Shown here one piece after another: positions 1 to 9,813 of a stretch of DNA of 64,000 nucleotides. Position 1 is the first letter of the stretch. Each line of letters opens with the position of its first letter. A program made the translations under genes and the position numbers. This DNA comes from Aquimarina muelleri DSM 19832 (GTDB lineage: Bacteria > Bacteroidota > Bacteroidia > Flavobacteriales > Flavobacteriaceae): NCBI RefSeq assembly GCF_000430665.1, contig NZ_AUML01000030.1, forward strand, positions 1 through 64,000. Direction: 5' to 3'. The notes beneath the pieces are model-generated. The model made no database searches. It saw nothing but the letters and a program-made list of their open reading frames with translations, and was not told the DNA's origin.

Positions 1-3000
1 CTGCTTGTAACTCTTCCGGGGAAACCAGTAAAATACCAGAGGGCTTTTGTAAAGGAATCTCTGTAAAAACTGCTTTTTCTCCTTTTTCTCCTGTATGAAA
101 GGTATCTGCTTTGTTACTATTTGTTAATGGTATATAGATTTCTTTGGAGGATTCTTTCGGTTCTTCTTTTTCTTTTGCCTCTAGTTGCTTTGGTACTGCT
201 ACCTGCGCATAGCTTTCTTGTCCTACAGGGATAAAAGTTTCTTCCTTGTAATAAACACCGCGTAGCTCCACACATATATCCCCCTTGGAATCACAAAGGT
301 CTATATCCAGTTTGGTATCTAAATCCGTATCTGCACTATAACGAACCCAGGCAAACATTTTCTGAGTGCATGCTCCTAAAACCTGTACGCTATCCAATCC
401 ATCCAATACCATCGATCGAACCGAAGCTTGGTGGATATCTCCTCCCAGTAAAACGATACCTGCTTGAAGACCACTCTCTACTATACTGGGGTGCAAGACA
501 TAGTCTTGTAAACTTGATACAACAACTTCTGGTACTTCTAACTCTGCCAATAGTTGCCTATCTCCCAAATGAATCGTCGTTATTCCTTGATAGGAAGCAC
601 CATAAGAGCGTCCCATTCTGGTGAAAAAATTATATACAGTAGCAGAGTTTTCCTCTCCTACTCTTGTTTGTCTCTTTAGATCTGTGAGATCAAGAACTCT
701 TTTTAAAGAGGATGCCTTAACAGTAACATATCCCTGACAATGTACTAGCTCTTTATCTGTATCTGTACTATACACCTCAAAAGCAAATTCTTGTTTGGTC
801 TGTGCTAAAAGAGCTATATGCACCGAACTGGTTTCTGTAATCTGTACTGGATCTGCCCAAACAATATCCTGCAACTCCAAAATATAAGGTTCCTCCTGCG
901 ATGCTAAGGCTTCCCTAATTGCAGCATAAGCCATCTCTAAATACCCAACTACTGGAAGTACTTTTGGTTTCGAGTCCGGATCGGACCCTAATTTATAATC
1001 CGATATAAAAAACTCCCTTCCGCTAAAGGTCGAACTATAGCGTTGCTCTTGGAAGTCTGATGCGTTCTTATGTAACAACGGATGTAAAACAGATCCGGAT
1101 CCTGAATTGGATACCGTATTGGTTTTCTCTGAAACAGCGATCCAATACCGCTCTTTGGCAAAGGGATAACCAGGCAGACTAATAAGTTTAGGGTGCTGAC
1201 CTTTGTATAATTCCTTCCAATCCAAATCCTGTCCTGCTACCCATTTTTCTGCAAGTTTTCTCAAGTTTTCTTCAGAAAATTGTTTTTCTTTTATCTGCTG
1301 ATTAGTAGTTATGCTATTTACCTGACCTGTCCATGTACAATTTGTATTAATATCCCCAATCAACCATTGCTGAAGTTTATCCTGTAAATCCTTCCAGCTT
1401 GTAACATTGATCGCAAGACGATACTTCATAGCTTTGCGTCCAACCTGCCAGCTATAGATTGCATCGGTAAAATTGGTTATATCGGCTGTATTTTTTGACC
1501 AATTAATAATTTTTTCAACATAATCTCTAAGTCTATCTTTATTGACTGCTGATAAAACAAATAGATTATGATCTATAGCGATGCTCTTTTTTGAATCTGC
1601 TATATATTCCTGTACTACAACATGCGCATTAGCGCCTCCTGATCCAAAACTACTTACCCCTGCAAGACGTGGAATCTTAGTCTTCCAATTCTCAAGCTTA
1701 TCTTGAATACGGAAAGAAGTACCTTGAAAATGGATTTTCGGATTAAGTTCTTCATAATTAATCGATGCTGGTAATTGGCGATGCTGCATAGATAAGATAA
1801 CCTTCAATAAACCTGTAATTCCTGCTGCAGATTCCAGATGTCCAAGGTTACTTTTAACAGATCCAATGGTACAATTTTTAGCTTGTTCAGTTGGTACTAA
1901 TTTAGAGTAAGCTGTTTTGATACCTTGTATTTCAATCGGATCGCCTAATGAAGTTCCTGTGCCATGTGCTTCAAGATAGCTAAGGTCTTTTGGTGATATT
2001 TGTGCGTTTTTCCAAGCAGCTACATATAATTCACTTTGTTTTTGTGGATTAGGAACTGTCAAACCTCCTCCAAGACCACCGTGATTAACAGCACTCCCTT
2101 TAATTACACCATGTATTTGGTCTTTATCTTCAATTGCCTTATGTAAAGGCTTAAGAAGAAGCATTACCGCCCCTTCTGAACGAACATAACCATTGGCTTT
2201 AGCATCAAATACCTTACAACGAGAATCTGGAGAGAGCATACCTGCACTTTGGTAAGCTATTGATAAATCTGGATGACAAATAAAATTAACTCCACCCACT
2301 AATGCTGTAGAACACTCTGATGATCGCAAAGATTTAATAGCTGTATGTAAAGCTACTAATGAGGCTGAACAAGCCGTATCGATAGTAAGGCTTGGTCCAT
2401 TAAAATCATAAAAATAAGAAATTCGATTGGATAATACTGCCAGTGAACTACCTATAGCATGATGTGCTTGGGTTTCCAAGTTAGATGCTTGCATTAAACG
2501 ATAATAATCACAATTGCTAGCGCCAATAAACACTCCTGTATCGGTTCCTTTTAATGTATCAGGTACTATTGAAGCATCTTCCAGACAGGCCCATACAAGC
2601 TGAAGTAATATTCGTTGTTGCGGATCCGTAGCTGTGGCTTCTTTAGGCGACATGCGAAAGAAAGCTGCATCAAAAGTGTCGCCATCAGAAAGAAATCCTC
2701 CTTTATCTATCCCTGGTTTATCTGTTCCTGTTGGCCATTTACCTCTCTCTTTTGGAAATGGGCTAATCATACTTTTTGCTGAAGCAAGTACCTCCCAAAG
2801 TTCATCAGCAGACTCAATACCCCCAGGAAGTTTACAAGACATACCCACAATAGCTATGTCTGTATCTAATTCTTCTTCAATTTTTTTAGTGCTTTTTTCT
2901 TCCTTATGTTTTGTAACATATAGAGGATTAGACTCAGGGAGAACTTCTAAATGAGTTGACAAATAATCAATGACTTTATTAATTGTATTGTACTCAAAGA

Positions 3001-5617
3001 AAAAACCTGCTTGTAATTCTAAATTAAATTTTTCTTCAATCTGTTTTTGAAGAAGTAATAAATCCGCAGAATTTAATCCCATTTCCATTACAGGATAATC
3101 AAAAGCAGCTGGAGTTATATCGATATCCAGCAACTGAACAATTTTTTCTTTCAAAAATTGATTAATTTCTTTTTTATCAATTAGATTTTCTTTGTTTAGT
3201 TTACTCCAAACATCTGATTTAGTAAAGGTTTTGGATTGTAATAAAAGATATTGAACTACTTTATTTAGATTATTGTATTCAAAGAAAAAGCCTGGTTGCA
3301 ACACTTGATTATATTTTTCTTCAATCTGTTTTTGCAATGCCATTAAGTCTACTGAGCTTAACCCTATTTCCATCACAGGACGCTCAAAATCAATAAAACT
3401 TATATTTACATCTAATAATTGGGCTATTTCTTTTTCCAAAAACTGACTTATCTCAGATTGGCTTAGGCTTTGTTTTTTCTGAAAAGAAATTGATTGATCC
3501 TTAACTATTGATCGGTTCTTATTACTTTGTCCTATCCTGTTTAGTATATCATACTCTATTAATACACCATACCCTTGATTGTCATAATCCTTTGAACGAT
3601 AATTTGATATAGGTTTTACAATTCTAGCTCCATGGGCATCATGAAAAGCAAGGATAGGATCCTGTTTGCTTCCTTTTTGCTGAATATAGCGCTCCATGGA
3701 TAACTCATCATTTGCATTATAATTTTTACAAAGACTTACAGCTACAACTCTAAGTACTCCTGCAATAAGACTACATCTTTGAAGCATAAACTCCAGTAAT
3801 TGATCTCCATAACCAAAACTTTGTGATTTGGGATTTATATTTACGGCTATTAGCTGGATAATAGAACCTTTCTGATCGTGTAATTCATGAACGTTATCTG
3901 AATTATATTTTTCTAATTCTGAATCGTTTACAATACACTGGCTATATATTACACCAAGTACCTCCCCTTCTTTTTCTAATACAAATTGTCCTTGTGGATA
4001 TTTTTGTATACGAGTAAGGATTTGTTCTTTTGGAGTTCTTAATTGTTCCTTCCAACACATTTCTTCAAGTTGAAGAAGCTTTTCAAGATCATTTTCTGTT
4101 GCAAAGCGAATACTATAATCTCGTTTAGTTAAGTGATGAAAACTTGCTCGACAAAAACTAGATAATTCAGGGTAATGCTTTACTTGATATTTATTAAATA
4201 AACCTGTATTTGCTGCCAGAATCAAAAAGGTTTCTGCGCTGATTAGATATTGATGAGTTAGACTATGAATCGTATCGAAATAAAAATTTTCAGATCTGTC
4301 TAGGTATTCAAAAGTTTTCTGAGTAGATAGTGTATGAGCTTGGTGCACTAGTAAACCAGATTTACCTATACTATTTGACCAAGCCTTTAAATGTAGTTGC
4401 CAATGGCTTAAAACAGTTAAGGTATCGAGCAATTGACCTTCGTTATTAAGGTAATACTGCAATTGACTGGCTACAAGTGGAAAAAGAGAGTTATTAACGG
4501 ATTTTGCCTTATCAATCGTTAAAGCTTGATTAAAGAAGGGGTGTATATATAACACTTTGTTTTCAGAAGATACTCCTAAGTTTTTTATTGCTATATTGAG
4601 ATTATCAGGATTATTGCTATCACTTAATATTACCTCATGTTCAGTTTCTATCGACTTTAATGTATCGGTTATTTTTTCTAGTGCTTTCTGGTTATTACCA
4701 ACACCAACAAGTAATAATGGATTTTGTTCTAAGTATTGACCACGTTGTGTGTGGTCCCGCACAGTCAGATAAATCTTTTTTAGTAATCCTCCATCATCAC
4801 AACCAACATCTACAAGAGTAGATGGCTGTTCATTTATAGGAAACTGATTGAAGATGTCAATTACCTCTTGTTGAATATCATCAAAATAATTTTCTTGCTC
4901 TATTTTATTTACATAAACTTCTTTTGTACTGTCAAAAACATATTTTTTTTCACTAAACAACAGATCATTTATAGTATGAAGCATTGATCTATAAGATACT
5001 ATATCATCCAATACCTCTGCTTGTAATAAGTTCCTGCCTTGAGCCGTTAAATATCTTGTCTCGGCAGATAACCAATTTTCTTGAACAAATAATTTTTCAA
5101 TAGACTGAGCAAGTTTCTTATCGACTTGCTCTAGTACTTCGCAAAAATTATCTCTATCTTTTTCTGAAAATAAAATATCAAGATACTTTATACCTGTAAC
5201 TAATGGTAATAAGATGGCTCCATTAATCAGTTGTTTAGTCAGGGTATTCTTTACCACATCCTTTAAAAGTATTTTATCAATTTTTTTACTTAGCTCTCTG
5301 GCATAGGTTACTTTTTGTATCAGATTTTCTGGTTCAACGGCGTATAAAGAGGTAAGATTAAGGTCAAAGAGATTTTTATCGGCTTGTTTGGTTAAGCGAT
5401 ATGCATCTTTGTTATTTTTTTCAAGCCAACCTAACGACTCCAACGATTGGAGTGCAATCGAAAAGTAACCTTCGTTTGCATTAAGTTGTTTTGTTAACCA
5501 TGTTCGTTTATGAAATTTACTTCCCTCAAGTAATGTAAACAACCCCTGTTTGTGGCACGATTCAATAATAGGTACGGCCACATAGCCATGACAGCAAAAC
5601 TTCAATAATTTTAGCAT
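1..5617 (-). CDS. trans-AT polyketide synthase with GNAT-type loading module (partial, runs off left edge)
   Basis: An open frame of at least 1872 codons; an in-frame TAG lies directly before the ATG, which fixes the start. Residues 1 to about 480 have a winged-helix-like start and a methyltransferase-like region with a SAM-type motif VDVGCDDG near residue 268, resembling the adaptor/MT region of CurA and AprA loading modules. A GNAT-fold domain follows (about 495-690), then two tandem ACPs (GLSSVDL near 753, GLNSADL near 847) and a complete KS (about 920-1360; DTACSAS with Cys1083, EAHGTGT, GHLESAAG). A DH-like domain from about 1510 has Tyr1541 in place of the catalytic His and Glu1714 in place of the Asp, so it is probably inactive as a dehydratase. 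No AT is seen. Known for the family: GNAT loading domains decarboxylate malonyl groups to give an acetyl-type starter. Inference: this protein begins the assembly line although its gene follows the thioesterase gene. Confidence 0.9.
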   Translation of the reverse strand, partial: MLKLLKFCCHGYVAVPIIESCHKQGLFTLLEGSKFHKRTWLTKQLNANEGYFSIALQSLESLGWLEKNNKDAYRLTKQADKNLFDLNLTSLYAVEPENLIQKVTYARELSKKIDKILLKDVVKNTLTKQLINGAILLPLVTGIKYLDILFSEKDRDNFCEVLEQVDKKLAQSIEKLFVQENWLSAETRYLTAQGRNLLQAEVLDDIVSYRSMLHTINDLLFSEKKYVFDSTKEVYVNKIEQENYFDDIQQEVIDIFNQFPINEQPSTLVDVGCDDGGLLKKIYLTVRDHTQRGQYLEQNPLLLVGVGNNQKALEKITDTLKSIETEHEVILSDSNNPDNLNIAIKNLGVSSENKVLYIHPFFNQALTIDKAKSVNNSLFPLVASQLQYYLNNEGQLLDTLTVLSHWQLHLKAWSNSIGKSGLLVHQAHTLSTQKTFEYLDRSENFYFDTIHSLTHQYLISAETFLILAANTGLFNKYQVKHYPELSSFCRASFHHLTKRDYSIRFATENDLEKLLQLEEMCWKEQLRTPKEQILTRIQKYPQGQFVLEKEGEVLGVIYSQCIVNDSELEKYNSDNVHELHDQKGSIIQLIAVNINPKSQSFGYGDQLLEFMLQRCSLIAGVLRVVAVSLCKNYNANDELSMERYIQQKGSKQDPILAFHDAHGARIVKPISNYRSKDYDNQGYGVLIEYDILNRIGQSNKNRSIVKDQSISFQKKQSLSQSEISQFLEKEIAQLLDVNISFIDFERPVMEIGLSSVDLMALQKQIEEKYNQVLQPGFFFEYNNLNKVVQYLLLQSKTFTKSDVWSKLNKENLIDKKEINQFLKEKIVQLLDIDITPAAFDYPVMEMGLNSADLLLLQKQIEEKFNLELQAGFFFEYNTINKVIDYLSTHLEVLPESNPLYVTKHKEEKSTKKIEEELDTDIAIVGMSCKLPGGIESADELWEVLASAKSMISPFPKERGKWPTGTDKPGIDKGGFLSDGDTFDAAFFRMSPKEATATDPQQRILLQLVWACLEDASIVPDTLKGTDTGVFIGASNCDYYRLMQASNLETQAHHAIGSSLAVLSNRISYFYDFNGPSLTIDTACSASLVALHTAIKSLRSSECSTALVGGVNFICHPDLSIAYQSAGMLSPDSRCKVFDAKANGYVRSEGAVMLLLKPLHKAIEDKDQIHGVIKGSAVNHGGLGGGLTVPNPQKQSELYVAAWKNAQISPKDLSYLEAHGTGTSLGDPIEIQGIKTAYSKLVPTEQAKNCTIGSVKSNLGHLESAAGITGLLKVILSMQHRQLPASINYEELNPKIHFQGTSFRIQDKLENWKTKIPRLAGVSSFGSGGANAHVVVQEYIADSKKSIAIDHNLFVLSAVNKDRLRDYVEKIINWSKNTADITNFTDAIYSWQVGRKAMKYRLAINVTSWKDLQDKLQQWLIGDINTNCTWTGQVNSITTNQQIKEKQFSEENLRKLAEKWVAGQDLDWKELYKGQHPKLISLPGYPFAKERYWIAVSEKTNTVSNSGSGSVLHPLLHKNASDFQEQRYSSTFSGREFFISDYKLGSDPDSKPKVLPVVGYLEMAYAAIREALASQEEPYILELQDIVWADPVQITETSSVHIALLAQTKQEFAFEVYSTDTDKELVHCQGYVTVKASSLKRVLDLTDLKRQTRVGEENSATVYNFFTRMGRSYGASYQGITTIHLGDRQLLAELEVPEVVVSSLQDYVLHPSIVESGLQAGIVLLGGDIHQASVRSMVLDGLDSVQVLGACTQKMFAWVRYSADTDLDTKLDIDLCDSKGDICVELRGVYYKEETFIPVGQESYAQVAVPKQLEAKEKEEPKESSKEIYIPLTNSNKADTFHTGEKGEKAVFTEIPLQKPSGILLVSPEELQA

Positions 5618-5738
5618 CTAATTAATTATTCAGAAAGAATTAAAAGGAATATTCAATTTTTGATTAAATATAATTTGCACAAATCCTGATCATATAAAAA
5701 CCAACAGGACAGCAACTTATAAATTAACTTTTTTATTT

Positions 5739-6569
5739 TTACATCATCATCTCTACCGGCTCATCAACTTCTTGAACATAATCTACCTCAGCATTACGAT
5801 ATTTTTCTTTATCTAGTATTTTTGACATTTTTGAAAATGCAAAGGGTAGCATATTTGGAATAAGCCAATTAGCCAAGGCATAAGGAAAGTATCCTCCTGG
5901 ATCAACAGCGTCATATATAAATTCATATTCTACCTCACCATTCTCTAAAGGTGTGTATCTCCATTTATTATGCATTTTTGTTACACGATGGTAACGCTTA
6001 TTAACGGGTAGTTTATCCGGAGCTGCTACAAAATTAAATTTCATTTCTTTAGTGATAGGATCCTGTGAGAATTCAGATTTTACCACAAACTCTCGATGTT
6101 TGAAAGGAGGAAAAAGTTTTTGTTTAAAAGTATAATACACCAACTTTGGATCTACTCCGTCTAGTTTTGGATCCCATCCATCTATATAGTATGAATCAAA
6201 CATACCAACGTCTTTAGCGGCATCGGGATTTCGCATAAGTGTTAAAATACTTTTTAATTTGGCATTAAGTCTTCCTATTATCCTAATCTTCAGCCATGTT
6301 TCTCCAGGAACTTTTAATGTATAAAGCTTCATTCCTTTCTTATCTGATTTCAATTTCCACTCTCCTGAACCTGATTTTTTCCAAATAGAATGGGTCGAGG
6401 TAATGATAAAGACAAGTAGTAATACTTCCATTAAAATTAATGTAATTACTCCTAATTGTCCTTCTATAAATCTATTCCATACAAAAGGTGCTACAACAGC
6501 AACAGCAATACTTAATAGTATCAATGCTACCAAAAAAGCATTGGTCTTATTTTTTTCTGAATGTTTCAT
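5739..6569 (-). CDS. membrane-anchored START-domain lipid-binding protein
   Basis: 276 residues. Two hydrophobic helices occupy about residues 10-60 and should anchor it in the inner membrane. The rest (about 75-250) reads as a START/SRPBCC-type hydrophobic-cavity domain, with a typical aromatic-rich core (YYTFKQKLFPPFKHREFVVK begins near residue 145) and a C-terminal helix. START domains bind lipids or other hydrophobic ligands. It sits 87 bp after the GMC oxidoreductase and 121 bp before the loading PKS, all on one strand, so it probably belongs to the polyketide transcription unit. A role in carrying, shielding or cyclising a lipophilic intermediate is inference; a housekeeping lipid-transfer role cannot be excluded. 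Confidence 0.75.
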   Translation of the reverse strand: MKHSEKNKTNAFLVALILLSIAVAVVAPFVWNRFIEGQLGVITLILMEVLLLVFIITSTHSIWKKSGSGEWKLKSDKKGMKLYTLKVPGETWLKIRIIGRLNAKLKSILTLMRNPDAAKDVGMFDSYYIDGWDPKLDGVDPKLVYYTFKQKLFPPFKHREFVVKSEFSQDPITKEMKFNFVAAPDKLPVNKRYHRVTKMHNKWRYTPLENGEVEYEFIYDAVDPGGYFPYALANWLIPNMLPFAFSKMSKILDKEKYRNAEVDYVQEVDEPVEMMM

Positions 6570-6656
6570 TTAGTTTCTAATTTTTTAGTGTAGTTAATCA
6601 AAACTGTTGATTTATAACGGTTTTGGTTTTATTTGATTTGGTTAATTAATTGTTTT

Positions 6657-7925
6657 TTAAAAAGAAGCAATTAAATGTCTAGATAAATATTTGGCTAAAC
6701 ACACAAGAGTAAGAGTTGGTGTAATTCTTTCGTTATCAGGAAGTATAGAGCCATCACATACAAATAAGTTGTCATATTCGGTCTGAAGATTGGTGTTTAC
6801 ATGTTCCTTAATTTTGATTGTTCCTAATGCTCCTCCAGATATAAGGCCAGTTTTAAATATTTTTTTGGCTCCAGCATTTTTTAATATTTTATCTGCCACA
6901 TCCAGTCCTCTTTTTAATTTTTGGTGATCATCCTCTGTCAATTCCTTATGATACTTACCTTTTTCAGTTAATTCTCCTCCTACTGGTTCTTTTACTTTAA
7001 CTGTAATTGCAATATGCTTTGGGTATGATGCGATACGTAAGGGTTTACCAGAAAAAAGCATCCCAACATTAAATAAAAAACGGTGAAAATTAGCGTCTAT
7101 CAATTCGATATCATCGTCTAACTTTGCTCCCATACAACCACAGAAATTTTCTGCTGATGAGAGGCCTGGAACTGAACCTATAAGACCAATACTTGGGTTA
7201 ATGTAAAACCCATGATTTACTACATTTTTGATTCCGCTATTTCTTAAAATTATGGGAGTAGCCAAAGAGCCTGCTGCAAGAATTATTTTTTCTCCGTATG
7301 CTTTAAACGTATTCTTTTTTTTACCTATAGAATATTCAATCCCAATAGCTTTTTTATTTTCATGAATAACTTTCGAGACAGTTGCTTGGTTAACGAGTTT
7401 TAGTCCATTACTGAGTGCTTCTTCTACATAAGTTTTGGCTTTCCATTTTACTTCATAATAATTATTATGATTAAATTTAGATTGGTCTACCAACATTAAC
7501 TTCTTCTTCCAATCATAGCCTAACTGAATGGCACTTTCGCTTAATTTTTTTGCCTGAGCACCAATTAATCCGTCAGATATTTCTGCAATTGGTAATTCTT
7601 TACGCACTTGTTCTAGATCTTCGGTAAGATCAATTCCTAAATTCTTAAAAGTTTCTATTGGAGGAAGGTCTGCAACCGCAAGGTACATAGCTGTAGTTCC
7701 TCCTGTTGTAAAAGCTCTTAAATCTTTCAACTTATCTGTAACCCGTACTTCGTTAGAAATTTTGGCATATCCCAAAAGGGATTCTTTAAGTGGTGAATTA
7801 TCCCCTCTTTCGAGAATTAAGACTTTTTTATTTTGCTTGCTCAATTCTTTAGCAATTGTAGCCCCGCAAGTTCCCGAGCCTACGATAATAGCATCAAAAT
7901 GCTCCTCTATGTTTGAATATTTCAT
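6657..7925 (-). CDS. GMC-family FAD-dependent oxidoreductase
   Basis: 422 residues. The N-terminal dinucleotide-binding motif IIVGSGTCGATIAKELS (about residues 14-30) followed by VLILERG is the FAD ADP-binding fold. The second GMC signature region GEKIILAAGSLATPIILRNS lies near residue 211, and the C-terminal GMC_oxred_C block ends with ITPTLTLVCLAKYLS. It is shorter than most choline-dehydrogenase-like members (about 500-550) and closer to the compact cholesterol-oxidase-like branch. GMC enzymes oxidise alcohols to aldehydes or ketones. Its place between the LolA-like and START genes inside the PKS cluster suggests a tailoring oxidation of the polyketide; the substrate cannot be told from sequence. 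Confidence 0.8.
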   Translation of the reverse strand: MKYSNIEEHFDAIIVGSGTCGATIAKELSKQNKKVLILERGDNSPLKESLLGYAKISNEVRVTDKLKDLRAFTTGGTTAMYLAVADLPPIETFKNLGIDLTEDLEQVRKELPIAEISDGLIGAQAKKLSESAIQLGYDWKKKLMLVDQSKFNHNNYYEVKWKAKTYVEEALSNGLKLVNQATVSKVIHENKKAIGIEYSIGKKKNTFKAYGEKIILAAGSLATPIILRNSGIKNVVNHGFYINPSIGLIGSVPGLSSAENFCGCMGAKLDDDIELIDANFHRFLFNVGMLFSGKPLRIASYPKHIAITVKVKEPVGGELTEKGKYHKELTEDDHQKLKRGLDVADKILKNAGAKKIFKTGLISGGALGTIKIKEHVNTNLQTEYDNLFVCDGSILPDNERITPTLTLVCLAKYLSRHLIASF

Positions 7926-7981
7926 GAATACTATTCCTTATATGATTTCTCTTTATGAAAAAAATTAGCTTATTATTTTAC

Positions 7982-8869
7982 TTACTTTAAATTATCGCGA
8001 AACTTGCTCAAATTTCGTTCTCTAAAAGTAAAATCCTCTAAGGTTCTTGTGGTTAAAAACTCATCAGAAATCTCTTGATCGAACGCTACCGAAACCATAT
8101 TCATAATACTCAATGTACGAGTGGAAAGATTATTCATAGTTAGCTTTTTTGCTATCCATACACCATCTATTTTTTCAATATCTGACATAGTCAATTGTTT
8201 ATAGGGCTCTCCATGTACATATATGTTTTTCTTTAAGCTTATATATCTTTCTTTATCTATCCAGGATATAGTTTTATTATATTTTGATTTTTTTGCTCTT
8301 TCTGCATTAGGGGTATATTCAATAACCCAAGCTTCGCGTCCTTTATACTTTTCTTCACTTAAGATCTTGAAGGTATATTCATTAATTTTCAAATCTTCCA
8401 TATCCTCAAGAGAAAACTCTGAACCAAAAAAACTTCCACTACTATCATTACTGTCTGCACTTGATGCTAAGCGTTTTACTTTGCTTAATTCAGGTAAATA
8501 AATCCAGCTGTCGTTATCCTTACCTAGCTCTCCATACTCATAGGTTAACATTCCTACTCCTTTCTCCTTTTTAGGTTCGATTATGATAGAAACAGATCGG
8601 CTGTCTTGCTTATTATCTCCATAATTTTTTGCAACACTTTCCAGTAATTTATTTCTAGGTTCTTCTGTACATACTATCCTTTTATCTGATACTGTATATT
8701 TACAGGTAGATAGTTTTATTCTCTGGATTGATGTATTAAAGGATTCTTTAGTAACCTTTTTCACCTTTATCATAATATCTTTTGGTGACTGGGCTGAAAG
8801 TGTATTAATTGATAATGACGGTATAAAAACAGCCAGAACAATCCATAAAAAAATTTGTTTTTTTTTCAT
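7982..8869 (-). CDS. outer membrane lipoprotein-sorting (LolA-like) protein
   Basis: 295 residues with a clear Sec signal peptide (MKKKQ, then a hydrophobic stretch ending LSAQ near residue 27), so it is exported to the periplasm. The body fits the LolA-like family annotated as outer membrane lipoprotein-sorting protein: a beta-rich protein with the block LTYEYGELGKDNDSWIYLPE and the internal SxxMEDL and WIAKKLTMNN segments. In many bacteria such a protein is encoded beside an MMPL/RND transporter, as here with the transporter two genes upstream. It may act as the periplasmic partner that carries a hydrophobic substrate from the transporter. The link to polyketide export is inference from position. 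Confidence 0.8.
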   Translation of the reverse strand: MKKKQIFLWIVLAVFIPSLSINTLSAQSPKDIMIKVKKVTKESFNTSIQRIKLSTCKYTVSDKRIVCTEEPRNKLLESVAKNYGDNKQDSRSVSIIIEPKKEKGVGMLTYEYGELGKDNDSWIYLPELSKVKRLASSADSNDSSGSFFGSEFSLEDMEDLKINEYTFKILSEEKYKGREAWVIEYTPNAERAKKSKYNKTISWIDKERYISLKKNIYVHGEPYKQLTMSDIEKIDGVWIAKKLTMNNLSTRTLSIMNMVSVAFDQEISDEFLTTRTLEDFTFRERNLSKFRDNLK

Positions 8870-8958
8870 TATTTACTCAATTAGGTTAAAAGAATTTTTA
8901 ATAATATAACGTATGCAACTTTTGACTATACACAAACAAACAACTTAAGAACAAGCAG

Positions 8959-9687
8959 TTAATCTACATTGACAATGGTAAGATCTTGGTTTTTTCTCTT
9001 TTTAAACAAAAGCCAAAAAACAAAAGACATTTCCCCTACAAATGAAAACAGCAGAAATACTGATATAATTATAGTAAGTGTTTCGTTATCTGGTATTAGA
9101 AAGTTTTTGAAACTCTCTAATAAATGACCTAAACAACCAATCATCATTAATATGCCTGGAGCCTTTGGAAAAAACCTAGATTTAAAAATCAAATATCCAA
9201 ACACCATTAAATGAAAGGCAAAAAATATACTCCATATATATTCTCCATACTCATGTGCTTTGATAAAAAGCATAACCAAAGCATATAGCTGGTTTGTTTC
9301 GAATACGACCAGATAAGATGCTCCACTCAAAAGAATTAAAACAAAAAAGTAATTCAATAAGTTGATGCTCATAACAAATGCCATAGCAAGTCGATAAAGA
9401 ACTGCTATCATTGAAAGTTTACTACTTACATGCTTTAGTAATTGATATAAAAGTACTGCAAGGATTATTTCGCATAAAAAGACGATAATATCACAAAGTA
9501 AACTAAGTCGGAATAAGGAATTAAACGTTCTAATATTGCTTACTGTTGTTGCTATATCTTCATGAACAAAAAGTTTGGAAGGAACGTATAATATACTGAA
9601 AACAGAACAAAGAACAATAAATATATATAATATACCCACTGCTCTAGTTGTGCTTCTAGTAGCTAACTGATCGAAATGACTCTCCAT
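8959..9687 (-). CDS. DUF4386 family integral membrane protein
   Basis: 242 residues, about six transmembrane helices: a helix at about 17-37, further helices near 57-85, 93-125, 147-170, 178-195 and 205-230, and a basic cytosolic tail (KKRKNQ). The N-terminal pattern TRSTTRAVGILYIFIV and the loop KSRFFPKAPGILMMIGCLGHL are typical of DUF4386, a family with no established function. The gene lies in a same-strand run between the MMPL transporter (126 bp away) and the LolA-like gene (89 bp away), so it is probably cotranscribed. It may be an accessory to the transporter, but nothing in the sequence shows a substrate or catalytic residue. Confidence 0.75.
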   Translation of the reverse strand: MESHFDQLATRSTTRAVGILYIFIVLCSVFSILYVPSKLFVHEDIATTVSNIRTFNSLFRLSLLCDIIVFLCEIILAVLLYQLLKHVSSKLSMIAVLYRLAMAFVMSINLLNYFFVLILLSGASYLVVFETNQLYALVMLFIKAHEYGEYIWSIFFAFHLMVFGYLIFKSRFFPKAPGILMMIGCLGHLLESFKNFLIPDNETLTIIISVFLLFSFVGEMSFVFWLLFKKRKNQDLTIVNVD

Positions 9688-9813
9688 TTATTTCTCTTTC
9701 AAATCAATGCTATTACAAATTATTTAAGTTGACTGTCAAAGTTTTTTTTGAATATTTTTTTGATACTCCTAATCATTGTTCTTTTATAATGATCAAACTT
9801 TTGGTTTCTTTTT

